A stretch of 64,000 bases of DNA, taken from positions 4,820,146-4,884,145 of the forward strand of contig JAPFBE010000002.1 in the NCBI GenBank assembly GCA_034336665.1, in the 5' to 3' direction. Source of the DNA: Luscinia megarhynchos. Lineage: Eukaryota; Chordata; Aves; Passeriformes; Turdidae. The position numbers were made by a program, and so were the translations under genes. The notes beneath the pieces are model-generated. The model worked only from the letters and a program-made list of their open reading frames with translations, had not been told where the DNA came from and made no database searches. Numbering within the stretch: the first letter of the stretch is position 1; each line of letters begins with the position of its first letter. This document shows positions 26,501 through 39,600 of this stretch, piece by piece.

Positions 26501-28980
26501 GTATGGGTGTTTAATCCCAATGATCACCTTCCTCCTCAGTGCACACTGTTCCATTCCATCCATGAGGAAAAGACTTAGGACTCCCAAAAGAAATGCACAC
26601 ATTTTACACAATTGCACAATTTGCCCAAAATAAAGATAAAAATATCCAGTTATACTTGTTGCACCCTCCTTATGCTTTGCTCCACAGGGGACAAAAGGCA
26701 GAAGATAATCATTAGGAGGAAAGTTTTCTCTACTTTAGAACAAAATCAAAGAATTCTACTTCCTTTTTATGATTTTTAGATGTTTCCTCAAAATCTCCAT
26801 AACTCTGCATTGGCTTTAGCCCAGTAAGGACATCTACCAACTATCTTAAATCACCAATGATTTTAAAAATGTTTATCTTTTTTGTCTGGCTTTGATTTTT
26901 GTGGCGTCTTTCTAAAATATGTATGCCACTATACAGTGATTTAGGAAAAGAAGCACCTCATCTGCAAAGATCATCCAGTTCCTGAAATATTTCACATAAA
27001 ACTTAGTTCATCTTGCATTGTAATTAGTCCATGAGTTGTGGCACAGCACTGCAGGGAGTAAATCAGTTTTCCATGCCTGTAATTCTTCTTTAGAAGAATT
27101 TAGAAGGTAAGACTTTTTAGAAGGACTTACCCAGGTACCACTTTCTAGTATAAGTTTCTGACCCACCCTATATCTACTTGCAGTGCAGACCTACAATTTT
27201 AGTAACTCTGGGACCCATCCATGTAAAACAGAGCCCAGGTTTTGTACCATCATACAAGTTAATTAAGGACACTGGAAAGCCTCTTGAATTTTTTCCAATG
27301 AGATGCATGACTCTGCAGTGAACTTCAACAGCCTGAGACAATAGACTTAAAAATAATAGAATTACCTTCAGCCAAATCTTTTAAGAGTATTCCATGGGGC
27401 ACAGATTCATCGATATTGATTTATACCAAGTCCAGCCATGATCAGGTAACATGATAATAGAGAGTATTAACGACAGTGATGCTTCAGCTGCAGAGGAAAA
27501 TTTATAGAGATGAGCAGTGCAAAGAAATGTTGGGAATTACACTTCCGGATTAGAATAAGATTTTGAAACTTTCATTTGATTATTTGTGGAGATAACTTTC
27601 AAATTTGACTATTTATGGAGATTCTATGTTTAAATGGGAGAATATTTAAATATTGTATTTAAATTGGAAGTGTGTAAGTCGCATTGTATTGTGATGGAGT
27701 TAGATGCAGGAGATGGTTTAAAAGTAAGCAGAAGTGCTGGAAATATAAGTCTAAATCTCTTTGCTTAAAAAATCAGTGGGACCAATGTTTCCTCCTGCTG
27801 GGAGCAGAAGTCCTTCTCACAGCTAGCAAGCTTCAGGCAAACTTTCTGGGAACAGACCATGAATCCTATGGTGAAGACAGATGTACCCAAGTGGTGAGCT
27901 CGGTAAACAATGCCATCTTTCATGGCTTTAATGTCTGTAAATAACAGGAATGCTGCCAGGAGTATCGGCAGCCCTGCAGCCACAGCTCACCCAACAGAAG
28001 CAAAATATCCTCCTGGGAGTCACATGTGTGCAAATTTTATGCTGGCTTGTCTAGATGGCCCACTTCTGGTGTCTGAGGAAATGTCCAAACCAGTCTCCAT
28101 CCCAAAGGGCTTTGAGGGGAAAACATTGCTTCTGTACCAGAACGGGAGCTGCAGAAAGGAGAGGAACTGCTTCAGCTGTGCTGGGCACAGGCCAGGACCA
28201 TGGAACTTGGCTGGGGTTAGTGTCATCCTGAAAGTGAGCTGAACATCAGGGCTTCCTTTGGCTCCTGCGTTCAGGACATACAGCCAAGGAGAGCTGTGTC
28301 CTGGCAGGGGAAGGGATGGGTTGGGCAGCAGGAAAGCAACGGATCTCCTCCCCACTCCTAACACACCTCCCTCCTCCAGAGCTGAGCAGAAATCTACAGG
28401 GCCACAAGTGCTTGTGGCATAACTTTAGATAAATCACATAATTCTTCCTCCTTTCCTTCCTCTCCCCTTTTTTCCCCAAATGCTCTAACGTGTAATTAGA
28501 GCAGCTTCAGTGGGAAGTGGAAGGCTCGAATACTTTTACTTTGAGGCTACAAACCCATAAAAGAATAGCAGCCCAGGGTTATAAAAGAGTGACAAGATTA
28601 AGCAAACTCTTAAAATACTGTTTAAAAGCTATCTAGAACAGCCTGATACTCAGGCAGTTTACTCTTCTCTGGCATAGCCCTGCATTATAAACAAACTACA
28701 TCCCAGTTTCATATTAGAGTGTGGAGATGCTAAGTTAAATACATTTTTTCAGAAGCACTGATTTACTAGAGTCTTTACTCTTCCAGTGCTCTCTTCTCAT
28801 GCAGCAAGATTTGTGCTGCATTTTCTTTAATTATCACTTTGATAATAGAGTTACTGAATGAAAAGTGATGACAGAAATTCACAAACAGCAAATTCACATT
28901 AATGTACTTTATAGAAAAAAATTAAAAATTCTTTATTGACAATATTTTCTCCTGCAGCTTCTAAGAAGTGTAACTACTTG

Positions 28981-29070
28981 AAGTATTTAATAAAGTATAT
29001 AATATAAAATATAAACAAAGAATACAAAGTATGTAATAAACTGTAAAGAATATAAGGCATATAAGCCTGA
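28981..29070. repeat. AT-rich low-complexity tract
   Basis: Nearly pure A/T with irregular reiterations of ataaagtatataatata-like units; no regular period. Confidence 0.6.
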
Positions 29071-31220
29071 AATATTTTAATCTTCTTTCCCTCATCTCAC
29101 ACTAAAAAGGCCACAACAAGGCAATATAACTAGCTGGTTTTGTTTTCCAGTCTGTACCCGTCAGAGTCTGGAAAGCAAAGCCTGTTCTCTATTGTCCTGT
29201 CAGAACTTGGCCACTGAGTGGATGGAAACCTCTGGTGTTGTGAGGCTCTTCAAAAGCACAGAGTTCATGTGCATCTCCCACGATGCAGATGGATGGGTTG
29301 GCTCTTCTGTTCATATCACTTCACATATAAATTTGCCATGAGCACACCCCATCAAAGACAGCAAAAGAGATGATCAGAGAGCCTCTGGTTTAAACCAGGC
29401 CAGTCTGCTTAAGGCCAGGAGCACAGCTGTGACACACCTAGATGCCCTGAGCACTACAGGATGCTCAGTACAGACTATCTTCACAATTTGTCCGAGGAAC
29501 TCTGTCAATTACAGCTGAAAAATCCCATCTCTACTGTTTGCTGTGCCTAGCACATGATGCACTGTGTGCAATTCATTAACAGCATTTCATAAACACATCC
29601 AAAAACGCAGTTTGGATTACAGCTCGTGGAGCAGTAGTTTTAACCTTAGTGCCTGACCCTTTTCTTTAGCCACAGCAAAATGAACAGAGCTGCCTTAGAA
29701 AGAGGGCAGAAAATATATTTGTAAGCATAGTAATCAGTTCGTCCCCCGCTTCTCCCCCCACTTCTGCAAACACAGCCTGACTGTGAAGTCTGTCGTGAAA
29801 TCCATATGTGCTGCATTCTGGGAAAGGAGTGATGGGAGAGCATCCTTTTCATTTCCTAAATTAAAAACAGTGATTGAATTAGCCCCCCTCGGCATCACCG
29901 CTGCCCTGCATAGCGTGTGACCAAGCTGGGTGCATTTAAACAATAGGCCCATACAGATGATGCACAATAATTCTCTGGATGAGTTGGGATCTGTCTTCTC
30001 GGCACCTGCTGCAGCTGAAGCCTCCATCTGTGCTCCCCAGGGAGCTAGGACATGTCAGTATTTAATGTGCTTGGTGTCACTGCTTCCTGAGCTCTTGTTT
30101 TATTCGAATGAGGCAGAATTTAGAGAGTAAAGGTTGGTGAGGGGGCAGGGAGAAGGGCTCACAAAAGCTCACGCACACAAAAAGCGTGAGTTTTAATTAA
30201 AAAGCAGGCTGGAGGGACACCCACACTGTGGGCAAACACTTAGTGCAATGCAGAAGTAATTAGGTGCACAAATCTCAGTTTTTAATAGACTCTTCAACAC
30301 CTATTATCCCTGGTGCTGCACAAAAAAAAGTGGATCCCTGTGTAAAAGGGGCTGGAAAGCTTAATTTTCAGTTCTTTTTATTCAGGTGGATCAATGAAAT
30401 GGAGGAAAAGAGTACTGGGAAGATACAACCCTGGGCAGCCAGGGCCTGGGTTCCCCTTTACCCTCCTTGCCCCATTCCCTCTCTCTATTTACCATGCCAT
30501 CCTTCTTGCCAAATACATTTGTTTGCTTGTTCAAGACTATGAGCTTATTTTGTCCTCGGTCTGTCACCTCTTTTGTTCTGTTTCCTCTCACTTTGTTACT
30601 CCAAGTTTCATCACTCTTATTCATTACTGCACCTGTATCCACAGGTTTTGCTGAAAGGTAAGAATACAAAGACACATCATTTTTAAATTTCTCTCTGTAG
30701 TCACAAAGCCATGTCCTTTCTCTCTATATTGAGCTTGCTTGCATACTTGGGCCATATGAGAAGTGATCCATTTGCACTGGATATACCAAAAGACAGAAAC
30801 TCAGAAGCTTCTCTTTGACTCCAATTACTTCCTGTTGCTGCTTAAAAGCCCCAGCTTTCCTAATATTTCCATTGCAGGGACTCTCAACAGTTCTACAAAA
30901 AAGCAACTCTGAGGGTTGTTCTAGTTACACTAAAGCTTGAAATTGAGGGTAGCTATGAATGTAAGGCATACACACATTAGCACTGAAAAATGGTATTGTG
31001 CAAATTAAGTTATCAATTATCACATGTCACAATCTGCCCCCTTAGCCTCAGTGAGTAAGCCAAACCCCCAAATTAGGGTCTGTCATATACTGACTGTTCT
31101 GCCAGAATAAAGCAGAAGCAAGGCCCCTGAAGACATGAGACAATACCAGTTTCTATGAGATCGAACATGATGGATTCACATGATTAAATTCCATATCTCT
31201 CCCATACTTTATATATTTTG

Positions 31221-31240
31221 TCTCTCTCTCTCTTTTTTTT
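31221..31240. repeat. (TC)n tract running into a poly-T
   Basis: About six and a half TC units followed by eight T. Confidence 0.8.
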
Positions 31241-34200
31241 AACTAAAGAGTATATAAAATCTCCAAGATTTTTTCTTGAATTTAACTGATGGAAGTCAAG
31301 TATCTGCATCTGCTGGTAGGCATGAAACTGAGTGTCCTGGTTTCGTCTTCAGCTTGTACTTCGGAAATAAAAAGATCTGACTGCCTACCCAGGTACATCA
31401 TTTGCTGCTCCGCCATGCACTAAAACACAAAGGAACTAGTTCTTTCATGTCAGTAAGGCCTGGCTCAGCTCCTGTTGGACCAAACTTCAGGAACACAGGT
31501 TTGGGAACAAAGGAGGTCCCCAAAGGTCACTGAAAGTGTCACTGGAAGAGGCAGGAAAAAAGCTGAACAGCCTGGTGGTCTTCCAGTTCCTTGCAGAGCA
31601 ATAGCTTGGTGGGAACAAGTGACAAAACCCTCCCATTTGCATTGTTGTGCTCTTTGCTTTTAAGTTAGTTATCTATTTTGTAAGCAAATTCTTTTTCCTA
31701 GGCTAAGAGTGTGGATCCCATGAAAGAAGAAAATAGCATCTGTGTAAGAACTGACTGTAAAAATGTTCCCCAAATGGCAGAGATCCTTGTGTAGGTGCTG
31801 AGGAGAGCTCCTGTGCAATGGCACGGTATGGTACTCTAAGATGTGTGAGTGCTGCACACAATGACTTTCTCACTGTGTGACCCTGAGCACTGCTGTGACA
31901 GCCCTGCCCCTTGGCCACATTGCAGCCCTGACGCCTGTGCTTACCATCTTCGAATGAAGGTGTGGAAGCCAGTAACTTCTGTAAACTGACGGGCTGAGAC
32001 CTGCCCACAAACACCCTTCTCAACACAGCAAACGCCACAATCAGGACTGAACAGCAGCTGTTGCAATGTTGTTGAATGATGCCTGCTGAGCCTTACACTG
32101 CAGTCCATGAGCACCTTCGCCTCAAGTGTGGGGTGTTTTCCCAGCAGGAAATGCTCCTTCTTGATTCACTTGCAGGCTACACTACTTCAATACTAGAAAA
32201 GCTGAGTTCATGCTATCAAGTACATTCTCAAAGCCACTTTTTGTTATTTGAGAGAAGGGCTAAGCGCATAATGTGAAACCACAAAAGTGCTTTTTTGGCA
32301 TTCTTTAACTTAGGAAGAAATGGGTATGCTAATTTAAGGTTGTTGTAACTGTTCTCAGACTGAATTTCATCCCAGGGAAAAGTTACTCTGGCTATGTGCC
32401 TTTTAAAAAAGGACAAAAACATAAAAGGCTTTATTAAGAATCTAAGATGACCTTCACTAGGAGTAATAGCCACCATATCAACATCATGCTACCAATGGCA
32501 CACATAGAAGGCAGGTGCCCAGGGATAAGAAAATATCTATAGGAAATCTGGACAGTTCAGTCAGTCCTTTGCTCTGCTACTGACTTACTTGGCCTCAGGC
32601 AAGCCCACGGAATTTAGTGAAGAATTTCCTCTCAGTTGTCTTGGGATGAGGCTCTTAAAAATCTTCTCTGCAAGCTCAGTTGGTCTCTCTGTAGCTGAGA
32701 TACTGATACTCACAGAAAGCAATTCATTAATCTTTGCAAAACACTTTCTAATACTTTGGCATGACTACTTGATTATAATTGCACACAGTAAGTGATATGT
32801 ATGGGTGTAGAGATATCATTATGCCTATATATAGGAAGGCATTCTTCTCCCTGTGAAATATTTCCAGACAACTTATTGGTGTATTTTTTAATGAAAAGTA
32901 TTCTTTTATTAATAAAAAGGAAAACACTTAAGTATACTTTTACCTATAGGGGCAATGTAAAAGACCTCTCTATCATCTCTCAGTGTATCACTTTCATAAC
33001 AACTTTCAACTGACTTAATGCCAACTGCTACCAGCAATAAAAGGTAGTTTCATCCTCTCCTCTACATTTTTTTGCATGCATTCTTGTGCTGGCAAAGATT
33101 TCTGCATCCTACATTGAGATGTCTCTTTAATTTTTCCCTTCCTCTGGATATTTTTTCAGCCAGATCTGCTGGTCTGCAAGGTTCCATGACTGCATGGTGG
33201 CAGGAGTGCTTGAAAGGTAATGCTCTACACCGACCCTAAGCCAACCTTTATCTCAGATGATGGCTTCAGGGCTAGGAAAGTGATGGTGAACCAGAGCACA
33301 GAGGATCTGGAGTCACTGAAATAACACACCAGCCTTGTCCCATCCCTCCTCTGCTTCCCAGCTTCTGAGCAGCACCAGGTCTGCCTGTCAGCTCAGCAGC
33401 AGCCCAGTCCTCATTCCTCTGCGGTGTGTGTGAGCTTCCAGCATTACCACGTGAAATCCATCTCTGAGTACAAATACCACATGGAGGAACAGCAACATGA
33501 GCCTAGTGTAAAAGCTGTCAGTGCTGAGAGCCCAAATACACACACACAAGCCTTAACAATACTGATTTTAAAAGTAAAATAAGAAATGGCTCATTTGCCA
33601 GAGAAAGAAGAACAGTTACCCTGGCAGCACGTGTTTTATTTATAGTAACAGGTAATATCTCTGAGGGCTGCCAAATATGCAGCAAAACGCAACCGATTGC
33701 CGAGAAACTATTAATAATAAATTTTAACTCTTAGTTGGTCAGTTTACTCAGATTTCTCTGCTTCCCCTGTCAAGGCAGCAGAGCAAAGCATGCTGTCAGC
33801 TTCCATAAATAGTAAGGATTTAAATTATTCAACAGCAGGCAAACGGGATGCACATTTATACTGAATGTGAGCATCTCCCTTGCTAGCTCTTAGAGCCCAA
33901 GATAGCTGAAGCATTTCCTTGTAGGCATCAGTCAGCTCCAACATAAAAGGGCAATACAAGAGCACAGAATCAAAGGAGTAGTTTTGCCTGTGGTTTTACA
34001 CAAGGGACCAAAACTTTCCTGACTCTTAAAGTTGGCTTTGGCAGCCACTAAACTTCTTGCTTACACAGGGCAAATAACTGTATTTCCCACTTGAAGAGAC
34101 TCTGTACTTTGAAAGGTGTTTAAAAGCAAGAAACCTGGCTTTCCAAGGGGCTCTGGGTACTTAGGTACACTGCTGAGATGTCACTGACATTCACAAAGCT

Positions 34201-34257
34201 ACACCTCGGTGACAACTAACTTTGTAGGTGTGTAATGGTGCATTGTAGTCACATTAT

Positions 34258-34313
34258 ATAGGTCCATTATAATACATATAGGTACATTATAATACATATA
34301 AGTGCATTATAAA
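34258..34313. repeat. 20-bp tandem repeat, 2.8 copies
   Basis: The unit ataggtacattataatacat occurs at 34278-34297, with one-base-different copies before it (34258-34277) and a partial third copy after it (34298-34313). Confidence 0.85.
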
Positions 34314-36224
34314 TAGCCATGTGTTATTTATAACGGCTATCTGTAGGTAAGGAAGCCTGGAGCTGGAAGGTGGACAGCAAAGTGGGGATTCCCAGGCCAG
34401 CACCTGATGCTTCTCCAGGAGGACAAAAGGAAGCAGAGTAAAATGCCACAGTAACACATCTGGGCTGTTTCCAACACTGCCTTGGTGTATTCAGCAATGG
34501 CTCAGATGCCTTCCCATATCCCCACCACTCAGGTGTTAGCACCACTGCTCAAAGGCCCCCAGCCCCAAGCCACAAGGTATCTCTGGTGCATATCCAGAGC
34601 CCACCTCGAGTGACAAAATACCACAGATCTGCTGATCTCATGTGCCAGGCTCGAAGCAGAGGCAGTGCTCTCCATGCACCAATATCCCTGTGCTCCCAGG
34701 GAAGTCTGCAGACACCACCACCTCCTTCTGCCCAGTGGTTTAGGAGGTTCACCTGGAAGGGTCCAGGAATCAGTGCTGTGCCTGGGGCTTTGGGAGATTC
34801 TAGGCAGAGGAAAGTTTCAAACTGAGTTGTCCTGTGCAGGAGGAAGCAGTAGCTAGCAACCTGTTGGCTACAAGGGGAAGGAGCAATGCTGATTCCTCCT
34901 CTGGCCAGCTACTGGGTTGAAACTGGCTTAGAGAGTAGACTCCTCCATTATGCTCAAGCAAAATTGGTGTTTACAGTGAAGAAGAGAGAACAGATGCTAC
35001 AATCCTAATTTGTACAAGGACCAAAATTTCCTGTGTGGTACACAGTCAAGCAGAACTGTCTCCACATAAAAAAAAACCAACAAAACAGATCCAAGAATTT
35101 TAAAAAGTCCCTTATAAATAAGTGAGCCTAATGTGCAAGAATCTACCATGGCCCTTGAATATATAAAAATATCAATATATCATGTAAGGATCTTGTGAAA
35201 TGCGACTTTGCTTATGCTTAACAAGAGGCAGATGTTTCTTGGTTTCAGGGATTAAATTTTCCTCCTGCAAACAAATAACACCATGACAATTAATAGAAAC
35301 CAAAAAGAAATATAGGCTACAAGTTTGTTCATTTCAACAAAATAGTCCTGGTATCTGAAACAGAGTGGCTGAATGTTCAAGAAAAATGAGTTGAGCAGAA
35401 TGTGCAATCACATTGGGAAAATCTATTACTTATTCAGTAGCAAATGCATTAAGGATATCATCACAAGCAGTAGCACTGCCAAGTACTATTAAAAAGCCGT
35501 GCATTGAGTCAGGCTGCTCCTCATAATTTATTAAATTAATGCCTCTTTCTTCATTCCAGCAAAGACTGGCTTCTGAGATTGTGATGCTAAGAATGATTGG
35601 ATGAATTGTGTTCTTCAGGATGGTTTTCCAGAGAGTGATGCTTTCTGTTTGCTTCATGCTCTGTGGAAGCCAGTGCCTGAGGTGGGCAGGAGTCCCGTGG
35701 GGCTGGGCACCCCTCTGCAGCATGGCCCCAAGCTCCAGTGAGGAGGTGGGAGCATTTGTCCTCTGTAGAATGCTGCAGGAAAAGCCAGCTGGTGGTCCCC
35801 TCACCTGCTCTGCTAGAGCTGAAGGCTGGCTGCTCAGGGAGCAACACATGAAATCCTGGATGGTTCAGAAGCCTGGCACAGCCCTAAATTCCCACATCAA
35901 GCCTAGAAAATATAACAGTGTATCTCCTAATCTCACTACTGGTACAGGAGTCACTACAGCTGCTCTAATATGCACCATATGAGGATTCTCCTCAGCTGGA
36001 ATCATCCTTAGACGGCTGCAACCCACCAAATTTACATTTCCTTTTCGCATCGGGGAGCCTGTGCAAAAACGTACCTAAGGATCAGATAATAAGGTGACAA
36101 GATGACTTTGTATTATTTCCAGTAAGCATATACATTTTCATAAGTTCTGTTATTCACTTGTACAGGAAAATGCCCCTGATGAGAGAAGAAAAATGTCCCA
36201 TAGGAGTAGGAGCAAAACCTTACA

Positions 36225-36650
36225 ACCATAGAATGATTTGCTCCAGAAGGGACCTTTAAAGATCACCTAGTCCAGCCCTCCTGCCATGGCCAGGGATTCC
36301 ACCCACTAGATCAGATTGCTCAAATTCCCATCCAACCTGTCCTTGAACACTTCCAGGACTGAGGCCTTCACAGCATATCTGTACAACCTGTTCCAGTGTT
36401 TCACTACCCTCACTGTAAAATATCTCTTCCTTATGCCCAGTCTCATTCAGCTTAAAACATTGCTTCTTGCACTGTCCCTACAGGCCCTGGCAAAAAGTCT
36501 CTTGCCATCTTTCTTGTGAACATCCCTTATTTATGGAAAGGCCCCATTACAGTCTCCCCAGATCCTTTTCTTCTCCAATCCCAAGTGCAAAGCCCTCTGT
36601 CAGCAGCTCTCCCATCTCTCCCAGACAGGTTTGGGCTGACTTTTCTGCCA
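36225..36650 (-). mobile_element. CR1 LINE 3' fragment (antisense)
   Basis: The plus strand starts accatagaatgatttgctcc, followed by ctagtccagccctcctgcca, the reverse complement of the CR1 3' tail, and continues into the reverse complement of the C-terminal RT region (cttccttatgcccagtctc). It is diverged, with no intact frame. The right end is approximate. Confidence 0.8.
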
Positions 36651-39600
36651 TTCTAGGCCAAGTCTTTAAAAAAATGCATGACCAAAACAAAAATCAGGAA
36701 CACCCTGAAAATATTTGCATATCCAGAAGCAGGTAACGCATCAATGCCAATCTTTTTAAGAGAGCCACACTTAATAATGCCCTGCTGCCTTTTACAACAT
36801 TCTTTTCAGGCAACAGCAAATGCTTCATCTCAGGAATTATCTGCATTTTTATTGTTAATAATGCTATTACAGGAAATTATAGCTGTCCAGGGAACCCATT
36901 CTGTTTAGTCTCCATCCGAATAAACACATAATCCTCAAAAATTTTATATCTACACATATAGTTAATTAATTTTGGGTGTTCTGAGTTTGAAGTCCACTAT
37001 AAAAACCCTTTGGAAAAAACCTAAATCCTGTGGGTTTCCCTTGTGGAATGCCATACCAAATTTTCGAGCAGCTGCAGGAATTGAAATCTGGAATGTCACC
37101 ATTTTGGCTTAACCTGGCCTCCCTCCTGTCCCCCCTGGAGTATTTGTGATAAGCAGCTCACCTCTATGACAAATCCTAATGCTTGGCAGTTCTACCCACA
37201 AACAAAAGGCAGTCCTGTTGATGGACACCCACAGCTTCCCAAGCCCAGATTGGGATTTCCCTCTGTTGTGCAGCACACACACTGCCATCGATCTGCTCAG
37301 CTCCCTTGGAAGCCACGATGGGTGCACCCAGCAGCTTCAGCAACATCAGCTTGCAGGGGGCTAAGCTGCAAGGAGGAAGTGATCTCCATTTTCTACCATG
37401 CAGATCTGCTGCTATAACCTGAATGGCCACTAACCAGGATAAATGTGAAACAGCAGTATAGAAAACCTTGAATAAGTCCCATAATTAGCAGACATGCAGG
37501 CTTTATTCTGTTTCTCCTTTCAGAAAAATGTTTGCTTTCCCATCATAAAACTCAGCACAATAAACTATTAAACTGGAGATTTGGATGACCACATTCTTCC
37601 CCATGTGTTTGAAAATCTGAAAACAAATGTTCCAAGAGGAAAATGTCTTTTTCTTTTTTGTCCCTTAGATTCTTGTTCCCAAACATCTTCATCCATCTTA
37701 CAAAGAATATCAATTTTTCATGCAAACTGTGCAGCTAATTCGCTCAGTTGTTTTGATTTTACATTTCTGAGTTGTCATGATGCTCATACCTGTGGGAAAA
37801 GTTCACTGAATCCAGATAAGAGATAAGAGATCTATGCTGTCAAATTGAAAGAGGGCTGGCTGGAAGCTACATTTTGTTTTTCCTTTTTTCCAGTTTAAAA
37901 AAAATAGAATTGAAACCTCAATTGAGAACTAAGACTTGAAAATATTGTTGAAACATTGGGGTGGAGCAGAGATGGATGTTCTGTTTCTCATGCATGATAT
38001 ATCTTCAATGAGAAGGATAAGAGTGAGAGGAAGAAGAGGTAAATTATTTCTTTTGGATTACTTCCTCTGGGAAAATAGAGTTTAGTTTAAATTAATATGT
38101 TTGGAAAGAGTCACAAGACAGATACAGCAGAGACACCACCCTGGATATCTGAAATAAAATGAAAACAGCCTGGTTTCCTTTCTCATTCAGGTGAGAATAG
38201 GTGTAAAGTGAATGTTGCTATCTCTGTCCTGAGCAATGTGTTTCTAGAAGAAGTGAAATTCACCTCGGCGGTAGGTATCTGTTTCTCTTTCCTTTGTTTC
38301 CACTGTGGGACAGAGAGAGTCCCCCCAAACTCCCAGACATAGGTGGTAGCTTCAGGTTGAAAATCACTCATCCAAACATGCTTTCTAGTTTGTTTTCAAA
38401 GAGGTCATTGTCAGGGACCTCTCTCAAGCCTCTCTCACGTTTCTTTCTCATTTGAGGTGGTCATCCTCACCACATCTTACTCATTCCATGGTCTGCAAAC
38501 CCAGCATCCAGCAGACACTGGCAGAGGTGGAGACAAAGGCTGTCATCGGGCAGCATAACCTACAAAATCACAGACAATTAACACCTTTTTCTGCCCAAAG
38601 GTCTGAGGGACTAAGGACAGGCAAAGCTGAAAGCCTGGCGAGTGTCTGCCAGTGTCTGCAGGATGAGAAAGCAGCTGGAAGCCCGCTGGCAGACTGTGCC
38701 AGACGGAGCTCCCATCTCGGGGGCACAGCACTTCTGAGAGGGCAGAAGAGGAGCGATGTGATCCGGAGCTGTGGCAGCACAATTGTTGCATTTTCCTATT
38801 ACATCTGGCAACAGTTTCGTCAATGGCTCAGAAGCTTGCAAGGTTGGTGTGTCAGACCGTGCACCTATTCCCCAAATCACCGCGCTGACAAAAACTCAGT
38901 GGGAGATGTGCTGCTGCTGTGATGTGCCTCTGTGGAGAACAGCACCTCTCCCTTCTGCCGAGATTTTCTCTCAGTATGAGCTGCTGCTTCTTGTAAATGT
39001 CTCTCTCAAAATGCTTCAGGTCTCCTGAAGAACTTGCCAGAGCACAGTTTGGCAGCTGTGGTTTAGGTGCCTGCATCCCAGCGTGGATGAGAGCAGAAGG
39101 GAACCTTCCCAGGCTCCACTGCACACCCCAGTAAGGCTGTGAGATGCGAGTCCAGCTCAGTGGGAAGTGACTTGGGTCTCTACCGACATCATCCTCTGTG
39201 TTCATCCTCCCTGTTTCACTCAGCATCCCTTTTTTTGGCTTACCCATTCCTCATGATTCAACACAAGTTTTCTTATTCCCAGTGCTTGCTTTCCTCACAA
39301 GTCTGGCAGCCTTTGTGACCTCCAATACATCTGGCAGCTGGCTCAGAATGCAATTATATATGATTTCACTGAAGAAGTTTAGTCGAGTCTAGTTTTGAGG
39401 GGAAGGTCAGTGGTACAGTAATTAGTTAAAATGTCTCAAAGTACAGTGCCTTGTGTAAATGCATCTTGCCTCTGGTTTATCTCCAGCTGGAGAGGTAAAG
39501 ACCATAAGCTCAACACAAAAGAAGCAGGGAAGGAGACTTATGGAAGAGAGTGAATTGAGGAAATACAGTTTATTTGGGAAACCTGTTTAATTGCCTGAAC

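Larger units (their letters stand above)
18769..36224. other. Long gene-free intergenic stretch
   Basis: No exon, RNA gene or transposon is recognised over about 17 kb. Contents noted: (CT)n at 20537-20555; AT-rich low complexity at 28981-29070; (TC)n plus a T-run at 31221-31240; a 20-bp tandem repeat at 34258-34313. The ORFs (up to 139 codons) carry no recognisable domain. Confidence 0.5.

Noticed and set aside
35430..35849. 139-codon minus-strand ORF overlapping a 124-codon plus-strand ORF
   Set aside because: Mutually overlapping open frames without any recognised motif.
38452..38922. 156-codon plus-strand ORF
   Set aside because: The region is GC-richer and open in other frames and on the other strand at the same time; no motif, no splice or promoter signal. 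A lineage-specific exon cannot be excluded.
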